Part shown: positions 1 through 5,791 of the stretch, in pieces
Position numbering within the stretch: position 1 is the first letter of the stretch
Layout: every line of letters starts with the position of its first letter
NCBI GenBank assembly: GCA_014871545.1
Contig: WGSR01000099.1
Coordinates: forward strand, 1 to 6,010
Length of the DNA: 6,010 bases
Direction of reading: 5' to 3'
From: Collinsella sp.
GTDB taxonomy: Bacteria > Actinomycetota > Coriobacteriia > Coriobacteriales > Coriobacteriaceae
Notes under the pieces: model-generated
What the model was told of the DNA's origin: nothing
Databases searched by the model: none
What the model saw: the letters and a program-made list of their open reading frames with translations, nothing else
Translations under genes and position numbers: made by a program

Positions 1-1027
1 CAAAGCCGAGCGCCACCGAGGTCTCGGGCTCCCACACCAACGACGGGTCGTTGACGTGCAGCTTATCGAGCGCGTCACGCAGGTTCTCGTAGTCCTTGTT
101 ATCGATCGGGAACAGGCCCGTATAGACCATGGGCTTGGCCTCGCGGTAGCCAGGAAGCGGCTCGGGGCAGGGATTCGACGCCCACGTGAGGGTATCGCCC
201 ACGCGAACGGCCTCGGGGTCCTTCAGGCCCGTGACCACGTATCCGACCTCGCCGACCGTCAGCGCGTCGACCGGGGTCTCGGCGGGACGCTTGACGCCCA
301 CGCCATCGACCAAAAAGTCGCCCTTTGCCTGCATCATGCGCAGGGTATCGCCCTTTTTGATTGAGCCGTCAAAGACGCGCACCGTGGCGACGACGCCACG
401 ATACTCGTCGAAGTACGAATCCAGGATAAGTGCCTTGAGCGGCGCGTTCGCATCGCCCTTGGGCGGAGAGATCAAAAAGACAATGGACTCCAGCAGATCG
501 TGGATGCCCTCGCCGGTCTTGCCCGAGACACACACGGCATCATCGGCAGGGATCGCCAGGTCATCCTCGATCTCGGTCTTAACCTCGTCGGGGTGTGCCG
601 AGGGCAGGTCGATCTTGTTGATGGCCGGCACAATGTCCAGATTGGCGTTCATGGCGAGCGTCGCGTTGGAGACGGTCTGCGCCTCGACGCCCTGCGTGGC
701 GTCGACAACGAGCACCGCGCCCTCACAGGCTGCCAGCGAGCGCGAGACCTCATAGGTAAAGTCCACGTGGCCCGGCGTATCGATCAGGTTGAACTGATAC
801 GTCTCGCCATCGTCGGCGTCATAGGACACGCGAACGGCATTGGACTTGATCGTGATGCCGCGCTCGCGCTCGATATCCATGGTGTCGAGCAGCTGCGACT
901 CCATGTCGCGCTCGTCGACGGTATGGGTGAGCTCGAGAATGCGGTCACTGATCGTGGACTTGCCATGGTCGATGTGCGCAACAATCGAGAAGTTGCGGAT
1001 GTGGGAAATGTCAAATGAAGTATTCAT
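1..1027 (-). CDS. lepA: Elongation factor 4 (LepA), C-terminal part beyond window edge
   Basis: This is the N-terminal 342 codons of LepA/EF4, a ribosome-associated translational GTPase that acts on stalled or mistranslocated ribosomes and in ribosome assembly. My translation shows a complete G domain: G1 AHIDHGKST (residues 17-25), G2 ERGITI (55-60), G3 DTPGH (83-87), G4 NKID (137-140) and G5 SGKTG (168-172). A beta-barrel domain II follows (about 195-285), then the start of domain III. The family is about 600 residues long, so roughly 40% is missing off the left edge and the reading frame runs through it. G5 reads SGK rather than the commoner SAK, which I believe is usual in actinobacterial LepA. 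The ATG at 1027-1025 gives MNTSFDISHIRNFSIVAHID, the normal N-terminus plus a few residues. No Shine-Dalgarno sequence precedes it. It lies downstream of rpsT, separated by a terminator. Confidence 0.97.
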   Translation of the reverse strand, partial: MNTSFDISHIRNFSIVAHIDHGKSTISDRILELTHTVDERDMESQLLDTMDIERERGITIKSNAVRVSYDADDGETYQFNLIDTPGHVDFTYEVSRSLAACEGAVLVVDATQGVEAQTVSNATLAMNANLDIVPAINKIDLPSAHPDEVKTEIEDDLAIPADDAVCVSGKTGEGIHDLLESIVFLISPPKGDANAPLKALILDSYFDEYRGVVATVRVFDGSIKKGDTLRMMQAKGDFLVDGVGVKRPAETPVDALTVGEVGYVVTGLKDPEAVRVGDTLTWASNPCPEPLPGYREAKPMVYTGLFPIDNKDYENLRDALDKLHVNDPSLVWEPETSVALGF

Positions 1028-1040
1028 GCGGACTATCTTA
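1028..1040 (-). promoter_or_regulatory. Putative promoter giving a leaderless lepA mRNA
   Basis: On the minus strand TAAGAT (1040-1035) matches four of six bases of the TATAAT -10 hexamer. Normal spacing puts the transcription start at about 1028-1027, that is at the lepA ATG itself. The bases between the hexamer and the ATG (AGTCCGC) contain no Shine-Dalgarno sequence. No -35 element is recognisable at 16-18 bases upstream, because that stretch is occupied by the rpsT terminator stem. Leaderless mRNAs are common in Actinobacteria, so the arrangement is plausible, but the hexamer alone is weak evidence. Confidence 0.4.
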
Positions 1041-1052
1041 CCCGAGCGGTAC

Positions 1053-1089
1053 AAAAAATGGAGCCTGTTCCATAAAACAGGCTCCATTT
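1053..1089 (-). terminator. Rho-independent terminator of rpsT
   Basis: A perfect 14-base inverted repeat (arms 1056-1069 and 1076-1089, AAATGGAGCCTGTT and its complement) encloses a 6-base loop. On the minus strand the stem ends in a run of six T (1058-1053), three of which belong to the stem. It begins 34 bases after the rpsT stop codon. The plus-strand side has only TTT followed by ATGC, so termination is mainly in the rpsT direction. It separates rpsT from lepA, which implies lepA has its own promoter or depends on readthrough. Confidence 0.93.
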
Positions 1090-1123
1090 ATGCGCGTAAT
1101 CTGTGTGGTGTGAAATTTACAAC

Positions 1124-1390
1124 TTAGGCGTTGATGCTGTTCACGAGCTTGGCAAGACCGGACTTGCGGTTGGAAGCCTGGTTCTTGTGGATAACATGCT
1201 TGGCGGCAGCCATGTCGAGACGCTTGGTAACGGTCTTGAGGGCAACCTGGGCCTTCTCGGCGTCGCCCTCGGCGACGGCGGACTGGACGTGCTTGGTCAG
1301 CGTCTTGAGCTCGGACTTGACAGCCTTGTTACGCATGCGAGCTGCCTCATTGGTGCGGATACGCTTCTTCTGAGACTTGATGTTTGCCAC
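1124..1390 (-). CDS. rpsT: 30S ribosomal protein S20
   Basis: An 88-residue protein of the S20 family (usual length 83-90), which binds 16S rRNA early in assembly of the small subunit. The N-terminus (M)ANIKSQKKRIRTNEAARMR is the family hallmark. The rest is the expected basic, alanine-rich helical bundle (KSELKTLTKHVQSAV, KRLDMAAAKHVIHKNQASNRKSGLAKLV). The start is the GTG at 1390-1388, because family members begin Met-Ala-Asn-Ile-Lys and AAGGA lies 9 bases upstream. An ATG at 1459 in the same frame would add 23 residues foreign to the family and lies at the predicted transcription start. The stop is TAA. The gene has its own promoter-like sequence and terminator, so it is probably a separate transcription unit between holA and lepA. 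S20 represses its own synthesis in E. coli; whether that holds here is unknown. Confidence 0.97.
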   Translation of the reverse strand: MANIKSQKKRIRTNEAARMRNKAVKSELKTLTKHVQSAVAEGDAEKAQVALKTVTKRLDMAAAKHVIHKNQASNRKSGLAKLVNSINA

Positions 1391-1395
1391 TTCTG

Positions 1396-1415
1396 GAGTT
1401 CCTTTCGAGTTCCTT
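1396..1415 (-). promoter_or_regulatory. Duplicated ribosome-binding element before rpsT
   Basis: The minus strand carries AAGGAACTC twice, at 1415-1407 and 1404-1396, exactly 11 bases apart. The downstream copy places AAGGA 9 bases before the GTG start and is the likely Shine-Dalgarno sequence, which fixes the start codon. The upstream copy is too far (20 bases) to serve as a normal site. It could act as a standby or competing site, or be part of a protein-binding leader. Confidence 0.6.
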
Positions 1416-1426
1416 GCAAAAAATGT

Positions 1427-1455
1427 ATGACACCTCTGAGACACGGTGAGGTCAT
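1427..1455 (-). other. Hairpin in the rpsT leader
   Basis: Minus-strand ATGACCTC (1455-1448) and GAGGTGTCAT (1436-1427) can pair, with a two-base bulge, around an 11-base loop. The stem lies within the predicted 69-base 5' untranslated region. It is not followed by a T-run in the transcribed direction close enough to terminate, although TTTTTTGC begins a few bases further on (about 1423-1416). Because ribosomal proteins often control their own mRNA leaders, an S20-binding or attenuator role is possible but unproven. Confidence 0.4.
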
Positions 1456-1465
1456 GCAAGCGCCT

Positions 1466-1474
1466 ACTATAGCA
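1466..1474 (-). promoter_or_regulatory. Extended -10 promoter of rpsT
   Basis: TGCTATAGT on the minus strand (1474-1466) is an extended -10 element: TGn followed by TATAGT, five of six consensus bases. No good -35 lies 16-18 bases upstream, as expected for the extended class. Transcription would start near 1459, leaving a leader of about 69 bases. The discriminator AGGCGC (1465-1460) is GC-rich, as in promoters under stringent control; applying that here is inference. Confidence 0.7.
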
Positions 1475-1523
1475 CGCTCCCCCTCAAAGGGATAGAACGA
1501 ATTTGTCAAATAGGCAGGTATCA

Positions 1524-2486
1524 TCACGATTTTCTCAAGATGTTCGTAATCCAGAGCAAAAGCGCGGTCTGAGAATCGGCCGAACCCTTGAGCGCGAGCT
1601 CCACATCGACGGCACCCTCGAGCGCGGCAACGAGCTCGGTCATCGAAAAACGACGTGCCCAGGTAAGGTGATTCTTGACCTGCCAGGCCTGAAGCTTGAG
1701 CGTCGCGGCGAGCTCACGCCCCTGTCCACGCCCATCGAGCGCCTTGGCGACGATCAGCTCACGGATGCGACCGCATAGCAGCGTGTAGGTCCACACGTAG
1801 CTCTTGGAGGGCAGAATCTTAAAGAGCTCGAGCGAACGCCGCATATCGCGAGCCGAGACGGCGTTGAGGAAGTCCCAAGGCTGGACTTCGGCCGTGCGCA
1901 CGATCCAGCGTTCCACATCGGAAAGCTCAATTTGCGGTGCCTCGACCATCTGAGCGAGCTTGGCCAAGTCGTTATCGAGCATGCGGGTGTTTTCACCCGA
2001 ACGCGAGACGAGCTCCTCGGCGGCCGCCGTCGAGATCGACTTGCCGTGCTGCGTCGCCATCTGCTGCACGCGGCGCGGTAGCTCCCAGCGCTTGGTGCCG
2101 GAGCAATCGATCACGGCCTTCTTATCGATCTTGGCGATCGCCTTATACAGGCGTGTGTTCTTGGCAAGCGAGTCGGCAATGATGAGGCAGACCGTTGTGG
2201 GGCTGGGACTCGCCAAATACTCGACAAGCGGCTCCGAGACCGCCTTGGCGAGCTTTGAACAGCCATCAAGGATTACCAGGCGAAACTCGCTGCCCATCGG
2301 AAAGGTGTTAAGCGATCCGATAATCGACTCGATATCGGGGTCTTTGGTCATATCGCGCTCGTCGAGGTTGAACTCGACCATGCCCGTCTTTTCCAGACGC
2401 GCTTTCATACGCGAGACCGCGTGATCGCGCTTGACGCCGTCGGTACCGACGATCAGATATGCCGGCAGCAGACCGATTTCGGACAT
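1524..2486 (-). CDS. holA: DNA polymerase III delta subunit (clamp loader)
   Basis: A 320-residue protein, normal length for the delta subunit, which opens the beta sliding clamp within the clamp-loader complex. The sequence fits the HolA/YqeN family. The N-terminal AAA-like domain begins AYLIVGTDGVKRDHAV (9-24), where true ATPases have a P-loop; delta itself does not hydrolyse ATP. FPMGSEFRLVILDGCSKL (62-79) and LVEYLASPSPTTVCLII (87-103) are typical core strands. The helical lid and collar follow: RSGENTRMLDNDLAKLAQM (162-180), VQPWDFLNAVSARDM (201-215) and a C-terminal ELALKGSADSQTALLLWITNIL (296-317). The start ATG at 2486-2484 has a strong GGAGG 8 bases upstream. A longer in-frame start at 2549 is rejected because it lacks such a site and the extra 21 residues are atypical. 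The gene lies 78 bases after comEC, and in many bacteria holA follows comEC. The stop is TGA. Confidence 0.93.
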   Translation of the reverse strand: MSEIGLLPAYLIVGTDGVKRDHAVSRMKARLEKTGMVEFNLDERDMTKDPDIESIIGSLNTFPMGSEFRLVILDGCSKLAKAVSEPLVEYLASPSPTTVCLIIADSLAKNTRLYKAIAKIDKKAVIDCSGTKRWELPRRVQQMATQHGKSISTAAAEELVSRSGENTRMLDNDLAKLAQMVEAPQIELSDVERWIVRTAEVQPWDFLNAVSARDMRRSLELFKILPSKSYVWTYTLLCGRIRELIVAKALDGRGQGRELAATLKLQAWQVKNHLTWARRFSMTELVAALEGAVDVELALKGSADSQTALLLWITNILRKS

Positions 2487-2526
2487 TGCGCTCCCCTCCC
2501 GCAGGCCTTCGTATTCGTTCCGTGCC

Positions 2527-2556
2527 ATTCTAGCCCAGGGGCCCACCACACGCCAA
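2527..2556 (-). promoter_or_regulatory. Candidate promoter for holA
   Basis: In the comEC-holA gap the minus strand has TTGGCG (2556-2551, four of six bases of TTGACA), an 18-base spacer, and TAGAAT (2532-2527, five of six bases of TATAAT). A start near 2520 would give a leader of about 34 bases containing the strong Shine-Dalgarno sequence. No terminator is visible after comEC, so holA may also be read from the comEA-comEC transcript. The promoter would let the replication gene be expressed independently of competence control. Confidence 0.5.
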
Positions 2557-2564
2557 CGACGTCG

Positions 2565-4868
2565 TCACGGTCGCTGGCATCGCATCGTAAAGCCCTTCGC
2601 GGTCGGCGTGATGGTGATATCGCCGTGTTCGATAGTGCACGCGAACACACCGCCCGCTTCCTTAACGGCATCGATGCAGGCATCGGACGGATGGCCGTAT
2701 CGATTCCCCTCGCCCGCGCTCGCGAGGGAAAGCTCAGGCTTCAGGACGTCCAGCGACTCACCATCGACTGAAACCTTAGAGCCGTGATGCCCAAGTTTAA
2801 GGACATCGATATCCCCCACCTCCTGCACGAATTCCCGTTCTTGGTCGAGCTCGGCATCACCGGTGAGGAGCATACGCAGGCCCTTGCCTTCCTGAATATA
2901 AGAGAGCAGCAGGACAAGCGAGTCCTCATTTCCCTCGCCATCCACGGACTCGAATGGCCACATCACGCGAGCGCAAAATGAGCCGATGTCGACCGTATCC
3001 CCACGGCGCACCTGCCGATACTCCACGCCAGGTCGGTTCAATACTTCGGCAGGAGCATCCTCCAGCGCATCCGCCGCCACGGCAATCGTTCCGACCGAAA
3101 ACTGTTCGAGCACGGCAGGCAGACCACCCCAGTGGTCCTCATCCCAATGCGTCACAAAGACGGCATCGATATGGTGCACGTTATTGCGAACCAACGCCGC
3201 CACCACACGCTCGTCGAGCCCGCAGTCGCCGAGCGCTACTGCGCCGCCCTCGCGGATAAGAATCGCATCGGCCTGGCCCACATCGAGTACCGTCACCGAA
3301 GGCGGAGCGAATCGATCCCAAAAGACGTACGGAATCGCAGCCAAGAGCACCAGACATGCAAGCCCCACCGCCATAGGGAGTGCACGGGGACGCGGCCACC
3401 AGACCAGCAGGGCCGCCAGCAAACACGGCACTAGGTAAATCCACACGCTATCGGGCGGCACGCTCACGGATGCACCCGGCACGGCGGCAAACAGCTGCTC
3501 GAAGAACAGCGCGCAACGGGCGGCAATCATGGGCACAACGAGCGCCCAAGCCCGCAACGGTCCCACGAGCGAAAAGGGAACCAGCACGATCGACACAGCA
3601 AGCAGTACGCTCACCACCGGACCAATGACCGCATTTGCCAACGGAGCAATGAGCGAGAACGTACCGAAGGCAGGAATGGTAATGGGGAGCGTCCCCAACT
3701 GCGAGCACAGTGTGACGGAAAGCATACTGGCAATGCCCGATGGCACACCCAGCTCACCCAAAGCGTAGGAGGCGTACGGGCAAAAGCACAGGATGGCAAA
3801 AACGCTGGCACATGAAAGCTGAAAGCCTATCTCGAACAGCACCGTCGGCCGCAGTAGCACAAAGATGGACATGGTTGCGAAGAGTGCCGATGCGCCGTGC
3901 CGGCGACGCCCCGCGCCGTTTACGACAAGCGTCGTGAACACCATGCAGCACGCGCGCACGGCCGAGGGAGACGCGCCCGTAAAAGCAGCGTAGCCCACAA
4001 GCGTTATCGCCAATATCGCCCGCTGAAGACCACGTGAGCACCGAGTCTTTTGCAATACACCCTCGATTACAAACCCCACGATAGCCAAATGGCTGCCCGA
4101 GACGGCGATTAGATGCGCCGTTCCCGTCACCGAAAACCAGTCGCCCGCCGGTTGGGCGTGCAGCTCGGCCGAACGACCGCAGACGACACCGGCTATGAAC
4201 GCACGCGCCGGGTCGGTCGCAGGCGCGATGGACGCAAGCAGCCCATTTCGCAGCCGAAGCAGCGGCCCCGGAGAGCCCTCATCGACCGATAAAATCCGAA
4301 CGGCTTTTACCTTGCATACCTCGCCTCGGAGCACACGCGATCGTCCATACGCATCGTTCTCAAAACGTGAAACGCGACCGATAACACGCATGTGCGCCCC
4401 GACCCTGAGCTCGCGGTCACACGATAGGCGAACCGTTGCCAAGTTCTTGCCGTCCGCGCGTGCCTCGCAGGTATAGGAATACACGTCGTCGTTTATGGAT
4501 GGATCACCCTGCACGACCAACTCAAGGCTGCTTGCCGCTCGAGCGTCGAGCGCCTTCGAGGCGCTTAGCGCGCCCACAGCCCACCACGCCGAGACGACCG
4601 CTCCCGCCACGAGACCGACGGACGCGGCATACAACCACCGCTTCCAAGGGGCAAGCCGCGCACAAGATTGAGCCAGCACAACGAATACCGCCGCCGCGAC
4701 GGGAATGGCCCATAGCGGCCCGACCGCCGGCGCCTGCTCCCTCAGCAGCGCATCAGCGGTCACGTTGAGCACCAAGGCGCAGCTCATGCACATGCCGGCA
4801 CACAGGGCCATCGTCCACGGCATCAGGGGCCGCGGAGGCATCACATGCTCGCGCTCGGTCGCACTCAT
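2565..4868 (-). CDS. comEC: ComEC/Rec2 DNA internalization channel with metallo-beta-lactamase domain
   Basis: A 767-residue membrane protein that forms the channel for single-stranded DNA entry during transformation. The N-terminus has hydrophobic segments (about 16-35, 52-70 and 84-100), followed by a soluble OB-fold-like stretch (about 114-190) with cysteines at 134, 150 and 185; the B. subtilis protein has a disulfide in this loop. The membrane competence domain carries GTAHLIAVSGSHLAIV (249-264), SPSAVRA (300-306) and FEIGFQLSC (345-353), with several more hydrophobic helices to about 515. The C-terminal metallo-beta-lactamase domain has LDVGQADAI (528-536), the metal motif THWDEDHWGG (573-582), LTGDAE (668-673), LGHHGSKVS (692-700) and GHPSD (725-729). 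All these are intact, so the nuclease-like domain may be active. The start at 4868 overlaps the comEA stop as ATGA and has no strong Shine-Dalgarno sequence, implying translational coupling. An ATG 27 bases downstream (4841) is the alternative. The stop is TGA. Confidence 0.95.
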   Translation of the reverse strand: MSATEREHVMPPRPLMPWTMALCAGMCMSCALVLNVTADALLREQAPAVGPLWAIPVAAAVFVVLAQSCARLAPWKRWLYAASVGLVAGAVVSAWWAVGALSASKALDARAASSLELVVQGDPSINDDVYSYTCEARADGKNLATVRLSCDRELRVGAHMRVIGRVSRFENDAYGRSRVLRGEVCKVKAVRILSVDEGSPGPLLRLRNGLLASIAPATDPARAFIAGVVCGRSAELHAQPAGDWFSVTGTAHLIAVSGSHLAIVGFVIEGVLQKTRCSRGLQRAILAITLVGYAAFTGASPSAVRACCMVFTTLVVNGAGRRRHGASALFATMSIFVLLRPTVLFEIGFQLSCASVFAILCFCPYASYALGELGVPSGIASMLSVTLCSQLGTLPITIPAFGTFSLIAPLANAVIGPVVSVLLAVSIVLVPFSLVGPLRAWALVVPMIAARCALFFEQLFAAVPGASVSVPPDSVWIYLVPCLLAALLVWWPRPRALPMAVGLACLVLLAAIPYVFWDRFAPPSVTVLDVGQADAILIREGGAVALGDCGLDERVVAALVRNNVHHIDAVFVTHWDEDHWGGLPAVLEQFSVGTIAVAADALEDAPAEVLNRPGVEYRQVRRGDTVDIGSFCARVMWPFESVDGEGNEDSLVLLLSYIQEGKGLRMLLTGDAELDQEREFVQEVGDIDVLKLGHHGSKVSVDGESLDVLKPELSLASAGEGNRYGHPSDACIDAVKEAGGVFACTIEHGDITITPTAKGFTMRCQRP

Positions 4869-5578
4869 ACGCAGATGCAATCTTTGATTTTGGCAAGCTT
4901 CTTCTCGCCAATTCCCGACACACGCATCAGATCGTCAACCGAGGCAAAAGCACCGTTCTTTGTCCGCTCATCGATAATCGACTGGGCCATGGAGGGGCCG
5001 ATGCCCGAAAGCGTCTGTAGCTCTGTCGCGCTTGCTGTATTGATGTTTACTAGGCCTGTTGCGCCACTCACGCCCGATGATGCGAAAGCCCCGCCATCAA
5101 CACCGGCTTCCGCAATGGACGTCTGCTGCTCCCCTACCGCTGGAACGTGAATCTTCTGTCCATCGACGACCTTAGATGCCCGATTGAGCCCCGTAACGTC
5201 TGCCTCGGGCGCCAGCCCGCCGGCGGCATCGATCGCCTGGGATACCCGTGCCCCGTCTTTGAGCCTGTATACACCGGGCGACACAACGGCGCCATCAACA
5301 TCGACATAAACCTCTGCCGCGGCAGAAGCCTTAGTCGAAGAACCTTCGGATGTCTTTCCGCTCGAGGCATCACCGGATCCCGGCTCCACCAACGAGCCCG
5401 TACCGTCAGTGCGCTCAAACGACACACCGCCGGCACCGCCGCCAAGGTTCGCCATCGCCAAGCCGCTCGCCATCGCAATGACGACCAGTATCGCCATCAC
5501 CACTGCCTTATGACCGAGCAGCTTGTCCGCCAAGCGGTCCATCCGTTTGACCCGTTCGTGTTGTTCGCGCTGCGCCAT
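4865..5578 (-). CDS. comEA: ComEA DNA receptor (SLBB plus helix-hairpin-helix)
   Basis: A 237-residue membrane-anchored DNA-binding protein that captures double-stranded DNA outside the membrane and passes it to ComEC. After a basic cytoplasmic N-terminus comes one transmembrane helix (about 24-43, AVVMAILVVIAMASGLAMA). A Gly/Ser-rich linker follows (45-88), then an SLBB domain (90-146, VYVDVDGAVVSPGVY through GQKIHVP). A second linker (147-174) leads to the C-terminal helix-hairpin-helix pair (175-237), with hairpins LSGIGPSMA (190-198) and VSGIGEKKL (220-228). The order and length are those of Gram-positive ComEA. The start ATG at 5578-5576 is chosen because GGGAGG lies 7 bases upstream; the frame stays open to an ATG at 5656, but that lacks support. 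The only two cysteines form CxC at residues 234-236, two residues from the end. The stop overlaps the comEC start. Confidence 0.95.
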   Translation of the reverse strand: MAQREQHERVKRMDRLADKLLGHKAVVMAILVVIAMASGLAMANLGGGAGGVSFERTDGTGSLVEPGSGDASSGKTSEGSSTKASAAAEVYVDVDGAVVSPGVYRLKDGARVSQAIDAAGGLAPEADVTGLNRASKVVDGQKIHVPAVGEQQTSIAEAGVDGGAFASSGVSGATGLVNINTASATELQTLSGIGPSMAQSIIDERTKNGAFASVDDLMRVSGIGEKKLAKIKDCICV

Positions 5579-5585
5579 AGCAAAA

Positions 5586-5591
5586 CCTCCC
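5586..5591 (-). promoter_or_regulatory. Ribosome-binding site of comEA
   Basis: GGGAGG on the minus strand, 7 bases before the ATG at 5578, is a strong Shine-Dalgarno sequence. It decides the comEA start against the upstream in-frame ATG at 5656. Confidence 0.85.
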
Positions 5592-5633
5592 AACACCATC
5601 GTGTCAGGAAAGGAGTTCCGCAACAGCCACGCT

Positions 5634-5676
5634 CCAAAACCGGTTTTAGCGGTCAAACCAAAAACCGACCAAAACC
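5634..5676 (-). repeat. GGTTTTGG repeat cluster upstream of comEA
   Basis: The minus strand carries GGTTTTGG at 5676-5669, GGTTTTTGG at 5666-5658 and GGTTTTGG at 5641-5634. The first two start 10-11 bases apart, about one helical turn. The last copy overlaps the perfect 12-base palindrome AAAACCGGTTTT (5636-5647). The cluster lies 56-98 bases before the comEA start, between a terminator and the ribosome-binding site, in about 170 bases (5579-5748) that hold no gene. I find no convincing -35/-10 pair in this gap. The cluster could be an operator or activator site for the competence pair, or part of the leader RNA. No regulator can be named. Confidence 0.45.
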
Positions 5677-5748
5677 TTGCACAAATCTGTCCATTTATTC
5701 AGGCACACGTCAGCAAATGAACACTTAGCCGCAAAATGCCCAGATAGC

Positions 5749-5781
5749 AAAAGACCGACGATGCAGGCGCATCGTCGGTCT
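5749..5781 (-). terminator. Rho-independent terminator after the 5792-6010 gene
   Basis: A perfect 13-base inverted repeat (AGACCGACGATGC, 5752-5764, and its complement, 5769-5781) closes a 4-base loop. On the minus strand it runs into TTTT (5752-5749). It begins 10 bases after the TAA stop of the upstream gene. It insulates comEA from upstream transcription, so a comEA promoter must lie between 5748 and 5579. Confidence 0.92.
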
Positions 5782-5791
5782 ATGCACAAAA

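Noticed and set aside
186..1018. Long plus-strand open frames opposite lepA (186-755 and 500-1018)
   Set aside because: They are antisense to a clear LepA coding sequence, have no family resemblance, and are expected in GC-rich DNA.
1391..1459. Longer rpsT start at 1459 (111 residues)
   Set aside because: The extra residues do not belong to S20, and the ATG sits at the predicted transcription start. The GTG at 1390 fits both the family and the ribosome-binding site.
1481..1494. CCCTTTGAGGG hairpin after holA as a terminator
   Set aside because: The stem is only four base pairs and no T-run follows, so it does not qualify as an intrinsic terminator.
1504..1509. Perfect TTGACA on the minus strand upstream of rpsT
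   Set aside because: It lies 32 bases from the TATAGT -10 element, far beyond the usual 16-18, and no other -10 lies at the correct distance.
1960..2424. Plus-strand open frame of 154 codons opposite holA
   Set aside because: Antisense shadow of HolA, with low-complexity Ser/Arg composition and no ribosome-binding site that I could support.
5579..5656. Longer comEA start at 5656
   Set aside because: The extension covers the repeat cluster and lacks a Shine-Dalgarno sequence, while the ATG at 5578 has GGGAGG at an ideal distance.
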